64,000 nt of DNA from Helicobacter sp. MIT 11-5569 (GTDB lineage: Bacteria; Campylobacterota; Campylobacteria; Campylobacterales; Helicobacteraceae), in contig NZ_JRPB02000003.1 in assembly GCF_000765695.2 (NCBI RefSeq), forward strand, positions 62,001-126,000, read 5' to 3'. Below are positions 9,092 through 17,883 of this stretch, in pieces (the stretch's first letter is position 1; every line of letters begins with the position of its first letter). Position numbers and translations under genes: made by a program. The notes under the pieces were generated by a model. It ran no database searches and was not told the DNA's origin. It saw only the letters and a list, made by a program, of their open reading frames with translations.

Positions 9092-10279
9092 ATGGCAGTA
9101 GATTTAAATGGAATCGAGCTAACACAATGGGAAAATAACCCTAATGTTAATCGAGAAATTGCAAAAAGGATAGAATCCTCAATTTGGCAGCAAAGCGCGT
9201 TTGAACCATTAATCGGACGTTCGCAAGATAGAGCCTTTCGAATGATTCCGCTAAATGGAGTGAATCAAGCTGTTACACCGCGCTTAAAAGCTGCATTAAA
9301 TGGAGATGGTGTAAAAGGTAATGCGGATTTTGATACAAATTATGATTCTTTAGAGATTCATTCCCTTACAATGTATCCTGATAATATCGCAAATGGTTTG
9401 AAAAGCAAAACAGAGCTAGAACAAAAAATGGAACAAGTGGATTTTATCAAAGAGGCGGTGGATTCTCTGCATGATTGGATGAAAGTAAAAATCGATAGAA
9501 TTATCGCGGTTACTTTGTCAAATGACTTTACAAATGGCGTAGTGTGTGATGAAGCAGAGGGATACAAAGATACAACACAAGAAGCAACCTTAGAAGATAG
9601 CACAAAGAAAATCACAAAAGGCGATGTGCTGAATGTCAAAGCGATTAAACGCGCGATTTTTATGGCAAAACGCGGTTTAGGCTATGATGGTAAAGATAGA
9701 TTCCCGATTCGTCCTGTGGCAATCTCTTATCTGGATAACAAAGGGATTCGCACTAGGGTTTATGAATATGTGATTTTAGTCGATACCGTAGGAGCGGAGC
9801 AGCTAAAAAACGACCCTGAATGGATTGAGCTGCAAAAAGTGGATAAAAAAGGCTTAGATAATAACCTTTTCACTGGCTTTTTAGGCATTATTGATTCTTG
9901 CCCCGTGATTGATATGGGGACATGGAGTTCTACAAGCACAGGATTAGTGCATAGTGGTGTAAGTGATGCGGAGTTTGAAAAATATTTAAATATCAAAAAC
10001 TTAAATATGGGACGCGTAACACCACCTAGCTTTTATTCTGGCGCGCAAAAAACTGGAATCGCGGTTTTAATGGGGGCTAGCTCATTGCTTTTTGCTGCAA
10101 TGCCACAACCTAAAATCTATATTGACAAGCAACAAGACTTAGGGCGCAAAATCGCGGTGGGGATTGATAGGGTAATGAGTATTGCCAAAGCACGCTGGAT
10201 AAATCACGAGAATCCTAATTCTGTGTATCACAACACAGATTTTGCAACGATTGGGATTTTCTACTCTCATGAAGAATAA
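9092..10279 (+). CDS. Major capsid protein, N4-gp56-like
   Basis: At 395 residues it matches the N4 gp56-type major capsid family: an N-terminus of the VNREIAKRIESSIWQQSAFEPLIG kind given here only as positions 17-40, followed by repeated conserved patterns around IHSLTMYPDN (about 89) and WMKVKIDRII (about 129). It would form the icosahedral shell by self-assembly on the scaffold. It lies between the scaffold gene and a small gene that may encode a decoration protein, and has a good aaggag ribosome binding site. This family is found in N4-like and other podoviruses and in many prophages. Confidence 0.85.
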   Translation: MAVDLNGIELTQWENNPNVNREIAKRIESSIWQQSAFEPLIGRSQDRAFRMIPLNGVNQAVTPRLKAALNGDGVKGNADFDTNYDSLEIHSLTMYPDNIANGLKSKTELEQKMEQVDFIKEAVDSLHDWMKVKIDRIIAVTLSNDFTNGVVCDEAEGYKDTTQEATLEDSTKKITKGDVLNVKAIKRAIFMAKRGLGYDGKDRFPIRPVAISYLDNKGIRTRVYEYVILVDTVGAEQLKNDPEWIELQKVDKKGLDNNLFTGFLGIIDSCPVIDMGTWSSTSTGLVHSGVSDAEFEKYLNIKNLNMGRVTPPSFYSGAQKTGIAVLMGASSLLFAAMPQPKIYIDKQQDLGRKIAVGIDRVMSIAKARWINHENPNSVYHNTDFATIGIFYSHEE

Positions 10280-10290
10280 GGAGGTTTAAA

Positions 10291-10647
10291 ATGATTCAAT
10301 ATGTGCATAATGTGAGTTATTTAGCGGTGCGTCAAATTAGCACTAGCGAGTATGAACGCGATGAAGCAATCAAAGCTATCGCGCTTCCAACAAATGCGGA
10401 AATTGTAAAAGTGGATTTAGAAGTTACCGAAGAGTGCGGGGCAATTACTGCTGATGTTAAAATTGGTAGCAGTGTGATTTCTCAAGCGATTGATTTAAAC
10501 ACCAAAGGCAACACAAGTATTAATTTTAGCTCTAAGATTGGTGATCGCACAAGCATTGATATTGTGCTAAGTGATAAAACAGACAAAGGCGAGATTAAAC
10601 TCCGTGTGCTGTATTTTCTCCCTAGCACGATTAAAACAGAATATTAA
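10291..10647 (+). CDS. Small post-capsid protein, possible head decoration
   Basis: The 118-residue protein is predicted to be rich in beta strands (alternating hydrophobic/polar pattern through residues 35-115), with no motif I recognise. It follows the major capsid gene by 11 nt with an aaggagg ribosome binding site (10279-10285), indicating strong translation. Position and size fit a capsid decoration or stabilising protein; this is inference from context only. Confidence 0.55.
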   Translation: MIQYVHNVSYLAVRQISTSEYERDEAIKAIALPTNAEIVKVDLEVTEECGAITADVKIGSSVISQAIDLNTKGNTSINFSSKIGDRTSIDIVLSDKTDKGEIKLRVLYFLPSTIKTEY

Positions 10648-10658
10648 GGAGGTGGGTT

Positions 10659-11552
10659 ATGCGTTTATTTGAAGCTTTGCAAGAATTTAAGGCAAATTTA
10701 GAGACTTTAGAGCAGATTAAAAAAGAGGTGTTAGAATCCACACAAGAAGAGAATCTAAAAGCAAAGCTACAAGACGCATTTAACTCCCTAGAATCTAATC
10801 TAAAAGAAGATTTAAAAGCGCAAATCCACAAAGAGCTTAGCCAAGCTAGAGTGGATTTAAGCGCGAATATTACAACAGAGATTGAAAATATCTTTTTGAA
10901 AAATTTAGAGGTTGCAGCGCAAAATGTAGGAGAGCGTCTAAACCTAAATGAAATCTCCGCACGTGTGGCAAAAAACCTAGAAAAGAAAAACCAAGAAAAC
11001 ATCTTAAAACTCTTTAAAGAGAGTTTCAACAGTAGCGAATATCAAACAACACTCCAAAATCTCCTTTCTAAAGTAGAAAAAGAAATCAACGCCAAAGCAA
11101 AAACAATCAAAAATACCTTAGATTCCAAAATGTCCCAAACACACAATTTTAATGTTATTAGCTACCTTGAAACTCTCTCTAAAGAGTTGATAGAGAAAAA
11201 TAAAGATACAATTTTAAAAAGCCAAAATTTAAGTTTTTTGAAAAACACACTAGAAAGCTCACCAGCACTAAAAAGAGAAGTGCGCACAGCTTCAAAGCTA
11301 GCTAGTGAAAAATATGTAGAAGAAAAGGGTGAAGAGTTTGTAAGCGGCGCACTAAAAAATAGAGCGCATGAAGTTTTTGTCGATGTGTATAACTCTGATG
11401 AAGTCAAAAAGGCACGTGCTTTGGCGACTTTTCACCTAAAAGCGATTAGTTTGCAAAGTGAAATTTGGATAATTGAAAATTGCATTGCTAGAATCCACGC
11501 ATTGCGCTTGGCAAAAGGTGGAAAAGTGCAGAATATTCATAAGGTCATTTAA
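10659..11552 (+). CDS. Coiled-coil virion-region protein, 297 aa
   Basis: The protein is almost entirely helical with long heptad-like stretches (about residues 5-190), rich in Glu, Lys and Leu, and has no hydrophobic membrane segment. No family is recognised. It begins after an aaggaggtggg ribosome binding site, and its last base is the first base of the next gene's ATG, so translation is coupled. Its position between capsid and adaptor genes suggests a virion or ejection component, or a second assembly chaperone. Confidence 0.55.
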   Translation: MRLFEALQEFKANLETLEQIKKEVLESTQEENLKAKLQDAFNSLESNLKEDLKAQIHKELSQARVDLSANITTEIENIFLKNLEVAAQNVGERLNLNEISARVAKNLEKKNQENILKLFKESFNSSEYQTTLQNLLSKVEKEINAKAKTIKNTLDSKMSQTHNFNVISYLETLSKELIEKNKDTILKSQNLSFLKNTLESSPALKREVRTASKLASEKYVEEKGEEFVSGALKNRAHEVFVDVYNSDEVKKARALATFHLKAISLQSEIWIIENCIARIHALRLAKGGKVQNIHKVI

Positions 11553-12148
11553 TGCGTGCAGAGGATATTATTTTGCGTGTTAGGACGCGTTTAAGAGATT
11601 CTAACTTTGAAAGCTTACGTTTTAGTGATAATGAGCTCTTAGACTATCTTTTAAGCGCGCAAAATGATTTGATTTTTGCCTTTAATTTAAACCTTGAAAC
11701 TTTGCACTTTGAGCTTAGTAGTGCGGAATCCTTTAAGCTTCCTAGCAATCTTTTGAATCTTTTGTGTGTGCGCTTAAATGGCGTGGATATTCCGCTAAAA
11801 TCTTATAGTTTTTTGCTAAAAACCCCCCATAGTGGCTTATGTGTGTATCAAAAAAGCGGAAATCTTTATGCGTTTAACACTAAAGTTAGCGGCAAATTAA
11901 GTGTTGTAGCAAATTTTGGTGAAGAATCTTTGGACTTAGAAGACACACTTTTGCTTCCTGTGCTGTTTGCTGACGCGGCAACTTATGGGACGATTAAACG
12001 TGCATTGCAGGTGGAAACAAACGAAGCAAATTTACAACGTGTGGCATTTTATGAAAATATCTACAAACAAGAGCTACAAACCCTAAGAGCAAAGCTAAAT
12101 GCGCAAAGAGAGCGCAAAAATATTAAAACACCCACAATTAAAGTGTAA
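11552..12148 (+). CDS. Probable head-tail adaptor protein
   Basis: The 198-residue protein starts with a helical segment of the type found in phage adaptor proteins (RAEDIILRVRTRLRD, then FSDNELLDYLLSAQNDLIFA), followed by a beta-rich middle and a long C-terminal helix that includes a distinctive SYGTIKRA-like stretch. This resembles gp4/gp6/gp11-type adaptors that bind beneath the portal and seal the packaged head. It is coupled to the upstream gene by a 1-nt overlap and is followed by the large terminase. Moderate confidence because the family is divergent. Confidence 0.6.
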   Translation: MRAEDIILRVRTRLRDSNFESLRFSDNELLDYLLSAQNDLIFAFNLNLETLHFELSSAESFKLPSNLLNLLCVRLNGVDIPLKSYSFLLKTPHSGLCVYQKSGNLYAFNTKVSGKLSVVANFGEESLDLEDTLLLPVLFADAATYGTIKRALQVETNEANLQRVAFYENIYKQELQTLRAKLNAQRERKNIKTPTIKV

Positions 12149-12161
12149 GATTTATTAGGCT

Positions 12162-13736
12162 ATGGAAGAACTTAAGTCTAAAGAATTAAAACACAAAGCA
12201 CAAAAAGAACTCGCCTTTAGAGAGCTAGCAAGGAGAGATTTTAAAACCTTTCTTTATGCCAAATGGGAACGTTATGACCAAAAAGACTTTTACCATAATT
12301 GGCATTTTGAGTATTTAGCAAAAGTGTTAGAATGCACAATCCCAAGCAAAGCAAGCGAGCAGGGCTTAGAGCTCATTACTAGAATCATGCTAAATATGCC
12401 CCCAAGCTATGGAAAAACTGAAACTCTAGCAAGAGCTTTTATTCCGTATGCTCTAGGTGTGGATAGAAGCCGAAAATATATGTATGTGAGCTATTCTGAT
12501 GATTTGTGCAAACGCATTTCAAACGAAGTGCGCGCACTGATAAAATCGCGCTTTTGGCAAAGTGTGTTTAAAAAATCTCCCGAGTTTATCCAAGATAATT
12601 CTAATGAGTTTATTTTAAAAGAAGGTGGGGGCTGTTTTTTCACCACTTTAAAATCTGCGATTACAGGATTCCACGCGCATTGTATTTTGATAGACGACCC
12701 AATAAAGGTGAGTGAGATGACTTCAAAGAGTGCTAGAGAAGCGGTTAATAACAACTTCAAAGGCTCTGTGATTTCAAGGCTAAAAGATAATCAAAGCTCT
12801 ATCGTGATTTTAATGCAGCGTTTGGGGGATAATGATTTGTGCGGGTTTTTGACAGACCCTAGATACCAAGAGCAAAGCTTTATCGAGCAATGGAAGATTC
12901 TAAAACTCCAAGCAATCAACAAAGAAAGAGAAGTTTTCACCATTGGCGATTTTAAAAAAGTGCGCGAAGCTCTAGAGCCATTATTCCCTGCCAGACATAA
13001 TTTAGAAGATTTAGCAAAAGTCAAAGCAGAAATGGGGGAAGATGATTTTAGCACACAAATGCAGCAAGAGCCACAAGCAAGAGAGACTGGGTTTTTTGCG
13101 CTAGAGAATTTCACACCACTCCCTAGCTTTGAACTAGGAATTAATTTTGAATATATTTTAGTCGATACTGCAGAATCCTTAAGCGCAAGTGCTGATGATA
13201 GGGCGATTTGTGTTTTAGGTGTGGAGAGCTTCAATAGCTTGCCAAGATACACAATAAAAGATAGCTTTAGCGGGATTTGGGACGAGGATTTGCTCTGTGA
13301 TAGAATCATAGAAGTGCTCCTTAAATACCCTAAAGCAAAATGCTTTATCGAAGGAACGGGTGGAGGGCTTATTATAGAAAGGCTAATCCATAAAAAAATC
13401 TTAGAAACAAACCAAAAGCTAAAAGCGCGCAAATTGCCCTTAATCACAAATCTTATTACTACATATCCGACTATAAAAAAGATTTCTAAAATGCAAAAAA
13501 TTAGCGCGATTAAACCCTATTTAAATAGCGGGTATTTGCGGTATTTAAGTAATGCTAATGGAATTGAGAAAATAAAGCAACAGCTAAATAGCTTTAATCC
13601 TGAAAAACCTAACCGCAAAAATGATTGTATTGACACAATCGCAAGCTGCATTTACTTAAGAGAGTGTGTGCCACCACCTCCACAAAAACCACAAAACCCA
13701 ATGCAAAAAATGCGTAAATGTAGCTGGAGAATCTAA
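12162..13736 (+). CDS. Terminase large subunit
   Basis: The motor that packages phage DNA: an N-terminal ATPase plus a C-terminal RNase H-like nuclease. Visible motifs are the Walker A PPSYGKTE at 80-87, the Walker B ILIDDP at 175-180, and nuclease acidic residues at D335 (ILVDTAES) and around D488 (NDCIDTIASC). The 524-residue length is normal for the family. It lies 13 nt after the adaptor gene, while the small terminase gene is about 2 kb away on the opposite strand, an unusual separation. Confidence 0.92.
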   Translation: MEELKSKELKHKAQKELAFRELARRDFKTFLYAKWERYDQKDFYHNWHFEYLAKVLECTIPSKASEQGLELITRIMLNMPPSYGKTETLARAFIPYALGVDRSRKYMYVSYSDDLCKRISNEVRALIKSRFWQSVFKKSPEFIQDNSNEFILKEGGGCFFTTLKSAITGFHAHCILIDDPIKVSEMTSKSAREAVNNNFKGSVISRLKDNQSSIVILMQRLGDNDLCGFLTDPRYQEQSFIEQWKILKLQAINKEREVFTIGDFKKVREALEPLFPARHNLEDLAKVKAEMGEDDFSTQMQQEPQARETGFFALENFTPLPSFELGINFEYILVDTAESLSASADDRAICVLGVESFNSLPRYTIKDSFSGIWDEDLLCDRIIEVLLKYPKAKCFIEGTGGGLIIERLIHKKILETNQKLKARKLPLITNLITTYPTIKKISKMQKISAIKPYLNSGYLRYLSNANGIEKIKQQLNSFNPEKPNRKNDCIDTIASCIYLRECVPPPPQKPQNPMQKMRKCSWRI

Positions 13737-13737
13737 G

Positions 13738-15930
13738 TTGGGAAAAAGTAGTAGCAAAAGGGATAAGTATTTTGAGGAGAAGCTCGCACAGCTTAAGGAG
13801 ATTAACGAAAAAAACAAACTAGGCTTAAGCGATGAAGAGCTAGAAATCTCCGCTAGGTGGTATGCAGATGCGCGCGTGGAATCAGAGAAAAAATGGTATG
13901 AAAGCGGGAAGTTTTGGAGTGGGTTAATTTTTAGCTTAGGTGCGATTGCCATTTCTTCTTTTATGGGGGGATTTGCAGGCTGGGCGAATCTTACAAACGC
14001 AATTAAAAGCGCGGTAACAATCGCTTCTGCTGTGCTATCTGTAGGGACTTTAACTTATGGGGCGTATGTATATTATGCAGCAAGTCGAATTGCATTTAAA
14101 AACCAAGAGCTTTCAAATCAAGTGAGCGCAAAAGCTGCACTCAATGACGTTAGAGAGGCAAAAAGCGCGCAAATTACTGAGTTTTTAATCCATAATCCTA
14201 AAGAGATTTTCCCCAATGGTGCAGTTTATAACGCTGGTCGCGCTGGAGATATGGATAGCTTTTCGCCAAGTATTGCGTATTTTGGAGGGAAGGGGCTTTG
14301 TGGAGAGTTTGAAATAAACGCGGTCGATGAACAGATAATGAACCGCTTGCATTATGAGAGAAGCGGGAATTTTGGCTATATGCAGGATTTAACAGGGGCA
14401 AAAGAATATAATGCAGTCGCGGGATTAAGTGTAACACAGCTATTAAACTCAAGTCGTGGAATGCTAAAAAAGATTAATGAGCGACTACAAGAAGGCTTTA
14501 GTGAGCTTATTGAGGCGGGCTGGGCGCAATGGCATCCTAATCCACAGGAGGTTATGGAAGCGGCTATTGAAGCGCAAATTGCTCCGTATTGCAAACGCAT
14601 AGCCGATATTGATTTTTTAGACAAATTACAAAATTATCGGCGTGCAATCCAAGCTGATTTTAGCTTTATAAGGGAAGTTGATATTAATCCCTATCGCAAA
14701 AAAGGGCAACTTAGCCTTTTTCAATATAAGGCAAAATATAAAGAATGGGAAAAGCAACAAGCAAGCGATTTGTTTTCACTTGATGAAAAAGCACAGCTGT
14801 ATTTGCAGAGCATAAGACTTTATATAAGAGCGTTAAAAACCGTAGTGCAAAGCCCAAGACAATATGAAAAAGGAGTATATAAAGGCTTAAGCCAAGTGGT
14901 GAATAATGGCGCGTTTTATTACCATTATTATCCTTTTGATGAAAAATGCGGGTATTATATCGAGTTTGCTATTCCTACAAATGCTTTTGGGCAACCTTCG
15001 CCTAATGACCCTTTGCTAAGCCACCCTTTTTATAAAAGCTTTAGAGTAGAAAAGACGATAATCAACCAATATGGCGCGCCAATCAAACAGATAACTTACA
15101 ACAAAGCAGCTTTAGAATATCGCTTAGGAATCGCTGCATATCAAACAAAATGGCAAGCAAACGCTAATGCGTTTTGGGCTGCTAAAACATTTGAGCAAGA
15201 AGCGCGTGTGTATGCAAACTCAAAAGAAGCTTTTGAGAATTTTATCCAAACAACAAAAGCGGTTTATAACTCATATACAAAGCTATGGGTTACCACAGCG
15301 TATAATGGCATTCCTATTCCTAATTTTTACTTTAGGGTCAATGAAAAAAGATTTGATGAAACATTTTCTTCTATTACCTACACAACAGGAGGAGACCAAA
15401 ATTTAAGCAGCACTTCTTTTAGCGGAACAGCGCATTTAAGCGGGTATTATGAAGAGAAAGAAACGGACCCTGAAAAACAAGCAAAAGATAAGATTCCCTT
15501 CAAAAAAACAACAACTGGATATGATTTTAACGTGCTTTTTCCTAATGCGACTTCTTCTGTGCAGAATGCTACAACAAAAACAAGCACAAGTTCTTCTCAA
15601 AAAAACCGCAAATCTTTAGAAGAGGGTTTTTTTAGCGAAATAATCTCAGCTACATTTTGGGGGGAGAGAGGCGATTTTAACGTATCAGAATCTGATGCAA
15701 TGCTGATTAGAAGGTATGAATATTTGTTTAAATGGCGGACTCTAAAATCTTATAAAACTCATTTTGGTGCAGTTTATGAGGGAAAAGGAATGCCTCCTTT
15801 AAAAATCTCGCGTGAGTGGTGGTGGGTCCCGCTTAGTCAAAATGCGACAAACATTTTAGGCAAACCTCTTCCTATGGACAAAAGGCTAGAAAACTATGCA
15901 TGGGCAAAAGGTAACCACGATTGGTTTTAG
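13738..15930 (+). CDS. Large virion protein with N-terminal membrane hairpin
   Basis: I take the TTG at 13738 as start because GGAGA at 13726-13730 is correctly spaced before it; the frame itself opens at 13666 inside the terminase gene. The 730-residue product has an acidic helical N-terminus, then two adjacent hydrophobic segments (about residues 60-110) rich in Gly, Ala and Ser, and a long soluble part. No known family. A large virion protein with a membrane-active hairpin in a short-tailed phage would suit an internal ejection protein or tail component that crosses the cell envelope; this is inference. It is the last gene of its unit, followed by a hairpin at 15941. Confidence 0.65.
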   Translation: MGKSSSKRDKYFEEKLAQLKEINEKNKLGLSDEELEISARWYADARVESEKKWYESGKFWSGLIFSLGAIAISSFMGGFAGWANLTNAIKSAVTIASAVLSVGTLTYGAYVYYAASRIAFKNQELSNQVSAKAALNDVREAKSAQITEFLIHNPKEIFPNGAVYNAGRAGDMDSFSPSIAYFGGKGLCGEFEINAVDEQIMNRLHYERSGNFGYMQDLTGAKEYNAVAGLSVTQLLNSSRGMLKKINERLQEGFSELIEAGWAQWHPNPQEVMEAAIEAQIAPYCKRIADIDFLDKLQNYRRAIQADFSFIREVDINPYRKKGQLSLFQYKAKYKEWEKQQASDLFSLDEKAQLYLQSIRLYIRALKTVVQSPRQYEKGVYKGLSQVVNNGAFYYHYYPFDEKCGYYIEFAIPTNAFGQPSPNDPLLSHPFYKSFRVEKTIINQYGAPIKQITYNKAALEYRLGIAAYQTKWQANANAFWAAKTFEQEARVYANSKEAFENFIQTTKAVYNSYTKLWVTTAYNGIPIPNFYFRVNEKRFDETFSSITYTTGGDQNLSSTSFSGTAHLSGYYEEKETDPEKQAKDKIPFKKTTTGYDFNVLFPNATSSVQNATTKTSTSSSQKNRKSLEEGFFSEIISATFWGERGDFNVSESDAMLIRRYEYLFKWRTLKSYKTHFGAVYEGKGMPPLKISREWWWVPLSQNATNILGKPLPMDKRLENYAWAKGNHDWF

Positions 15931-15940
15931 GCTATCAAAT

Positions 15941-15962
15941 CTCTTAATGTTTGTTTTAAGAG
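15941..15962. terminator. Hairpin between convergent phage genes
   Basis: CTCTTAA (15941-15947) pairs with TTAAGAG (15956-15962) across an 8-nt loop and is followed by TTCTATTT. It lies in the 63-nt gap between the convergent virion gene and small terminase gene, a natural place for a bidirectional terminator. Confidence 0.5.
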
Positions 15963-15993
15963 TTCTATTTATAAATAATAAATTTGGAGTTTT

Positions 15994-16593
15994 TTAAGAA
16001 TTTAAAAGTGCGTTTAGCTCCGCATCGCTTAGATTTTGTAAATCTAGCTCATTTTCTTGCGTGTTTAAAACTTCTTTGCCAAAAATACTCGTTTTCATAT
16101 CGATAAACATTTTTTGCACTTTTTCAGCAGCAGCCACCACCATTGGGTCTGGCATTCCTTTTTCCTCGCTTCTGCTTTTTAGCCTTAGTAGCTCATCTTT
16201 TGCAAGCAGTGCAGTAAGCGTGATATTGTTTTGAATCACTTTAAGCGACATTGCGCTTAAAAGCAGTTTTTCTGTGGATTCATCTAGTAGATTTTCTAAA
16301 ATCATAGAATCTATTTTAAAGGCTGTATCACCTAGATTATAGCGGATTTGTTCTTTTAGGTTTTGGGATTCTTTTAGTAGCACAGAGCCAAACTCTTTTT
16401 TGACTAAGTCTTTTTGTAGCACTTCTACCGCGATTCCTTCTATTGCGCCGCCTTTTTTCCAACCTTCTTCTTTTGCCCAAAAGCTAAGTGTGCGCACAGG
16501 AATATTAAAATGTTTGCTAAGTGCGCTTAGCTCTTCATTATGTGTTTCATAATATGCGCGCACTTCTTCTTTGTTGGTATGCCTCTTTGGCAT
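15994..16593 (-). CDS. Probable terminase small subunit
   Basis: The 199-residue protein begins with a helix-turn-helix-type region (residues about 8-40: EEVRAYYETHNEELSALSKHF followed by a PVRTLSFWAKEEGW recognition helix), as in small terminases that recognise the packaging site. The middle and C-terminus are helical and could form the oligomeric ring. It is the only clear phage structural-region gene on the minus strand and is driven by its own copy of the phage promoter motif, back to back with one for the plus-strand gene. An HTH regulator is an alternative, but length and composition favour TerS. Confidence 0.7.
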   Translation of the reverse strand: MPKRHTNKEEVRAYYETHNEELSALSKHFNIPVRTLSFWAKEEGWKKGGAIEGIAVEVLQKDLVKKEFGSVLLKESQNLKEQIRYNLGDTAFKIDSMILENLLDESTEKLLLSAMSLKVIQNNITLTALLAKDELLRLKSRSEEKGMPDPMVVAAAEKVQKMFIDMKTSIFGKEVLNTQENELDLQNLSDAELNALLNS

Positions 16594-16612
16594 TAAAATC
16601 CTTTTTTTAGCT

Positions 16613-16650
16613 ATTATCCCATAAAATCAAAGACTAAAAAAGGGTTAAAA
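16613..16650 (-). promoter_or_regulatory. Phage late promoter motif, copy 2 (minus strand)
   Basis: On the minus strand TTTTAACCCTTTTTTAG runs from 16650 to 16634, and GATAAT (a near-consensus -10) starts at 16618, 32 nt from the motif start. It drives the small terminase gene (start 16593). It abuts copy 3, forming a perfect inverted repeat centred at 16650/16651. Confidence 0.65.
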
Positions 16651-16688
16651 TTTTAACCCTTTTTTAAAAAAGTAATGTTCTGTAAAAA
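16651..16688 (+). promoter_or_regulatory. Phage late promoter motif, copy 3
   Basis: TTTTAACCCTTTTTTAA starts at 16651 and the -10-like TAAAAA at 16683, an offset of 32 nt. The adjacent minus-strand copy makes this a divergent promoter pair. The gene driven begins at 16714. Confidence 0.62.
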
Positions 16689-16713
16689 TCTAACAAAATT
16701 TCAAGGGGAAATT

Positions 16714-17880
16714 ATGGCGGATACAGAACAAACACAAGCACAAGAGGAAGCAGAAGTAACACAGAATCCCGATAATGCTGATGTTGGGGGGATAGAGGTA
16801 GAGAATGTAGAGGCAACCCAACCCGAAAATCAAGAGAATCAAGAGAATCAAGAGAATCAAGAGAATCAAGAGAATCAAGAGAATGCGGTCGGAGAGCCAA
16901 CACAGCCTGAAAATGTAGGGACAGAAGCACAAACGCCAGAAAATCCTGATGATGATGCAAATGCAGAAAATGCAGGAGAGATTCCGCAAGAGCCTAATCC
17001 TGATAATCCTGATAATCCTGATAATCCTGATAATAAAGGCAGCGCAGAAACAGAAGAAACAGAAGAAGGAGAAGAACAAAAAAGGCTCGATAAACTTTTA
17101 GACTTAAAAGCGCAAAAAATCATCACACTAAAAAACCTAAAAAAGCAACAAGAAGAGGCGCAACTAATCGGTGATGTGCTAGAGATTGTGCGCTTAAATG
17201 CAAGAGCGGAAAAACTCCAAGCGGAGCTAATAACACTCGATGTTGAAATCTCTAAAATCCTAGCCCTAAGCACACCAGATACACCAAATGGAAATCTCAA
17301 TGCTGAAATCATCGAAGACTTAAGCGGATTGCCTGAATTTGTGGCGAAAGTGCATCAAACTTTGCTACTCACACAAGATAATCATAACGCGATTTTGTAT
17401 TTACTAGGCAGAAGTGAAAAGGGTGTCAAAGAAATCGAAACAATCGCAGAGCAGGTGAGTGAAAAATATGCAAGCCTACAAGTGCTTTTAGAGCAAAACA
17501 CACAACAAAATCTAAACATTGAAGAGCAAATCAGAATCCTAAAAGACCAGATTTTAGAAGAAGTGGGCAAGATTTTACCGCTTGCTTTAAGCTTAGAGAG
17601 TATCAAAGCAGAGATTGCAAACTCTAAAGAAGTGCTAGAAGCTCTTAAAGCTTACATTGCAGAGTTTGATATTTTGCAAGATGATGTCGATGCGAATTTT
17701 CAAAATCTAAAAGAAGAGCTAGAGAAAGCAAAAGAGGAGATACAAGGGCTTTGTGAAGATTCTAATATTGTTCATTTAAGAAAGTTTCAAGAGTTTGCCG
17801 CTTCAATGCTAGGTCATCAAGCACAGCTTACTACAAAATTTTTAGAATTGCGCACTTTGGTTGAAGCGCAAAAGGAGTAA
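16714..17880 (+). CDS. Repeat-rich coiled-coil phage protein
   Basis: The start at 16714 is chosen because AAGGGGA (16703-16709) precedes it; the upstream in-frame ATG at 16675 has no such site and overlaps the promoter. The 388-residue protein has a very acidic low-complexity N-terminus with six perfect Asn-Gln-Glu repeats and four Pro-Asp-Asn repeats, then a long coiled coil (about residues 115-385). The architecture suggests a fibrous virion component or fibre-associated protein. Its first part (NVEATQPENQENQEN) is shared with the following gene, so the two are partial paralogues. Function unknown. Confidence 0.6.
   Translation: MADTEQTQAQEEAEVTQNPDNADVGGIEVENVEATQPENQENQENQENQENQENQENAVGEPTQPENVGTEAQTPENPDDDANAENAGEIPQEPNPDNPDNPDNPDNKGSAETEETEEGEEQKRLDKLLDLKAQKIITLKNLKKQQEEAQLIGDVLEIVRLNARAEKLQAELITLDVEISKILALSTPDTPNGNLNAEIIEDLSGLPEFVAKVHQTLLLTQDNHNAILYLLGRSEKGVKEIETIAEQVSEKYASLQVLLEQNTQQNLNIEEQIRILKDQILEEVGKILPLALSLESIKAEIANSKEVLEALKAYIAEFDILQDDVDANFQNLKEELEKAKEEIQGLCEDSNIVHLRKFQEFAASMLGHQAQLTTKFLELRTLVEAQKE
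16828..16881 (+). repeat. Tandem 9-bp repeat AATCAAGAG x6
   Basis: Six perfect copies of AATCAAGAG encode an (Asn-Gln-Glu)6 tract. The unit length keeps the reading frame, so copy-number change would alter protein length without frameshift. Confidence 0.95.
16999..17034 (+). repeat. Tandem 9-bp repeat CCTGATAAT x4
   Basis: Four perfect copies of CCTGATAAT encode (Pro-Asp-Asn)4 in the same protein, again in-frame. Confidence 0.95.
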
Positions 17881-17883
17881 AAA

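Noticed and set aside
13962-15666. G6 runs in the 730-aa virion gene as phase-variation tracts
   Set aside because: Isolated G6 runs without supporting repeats are too short to argue for slippage.
16675-16713. Upstream ATG of the repeat-rich coiled-coil gene
   Set aside because: It overlaps the promoter and lacks a ribosome site, whereas 16714 has AAGGGGA correctly placed.
16690-17079. Minus-strand Ile/Leu-rich frames opposite the repeats
   Set aside because: They are mirror images of the NQE and PDN repeats, with no start signal.
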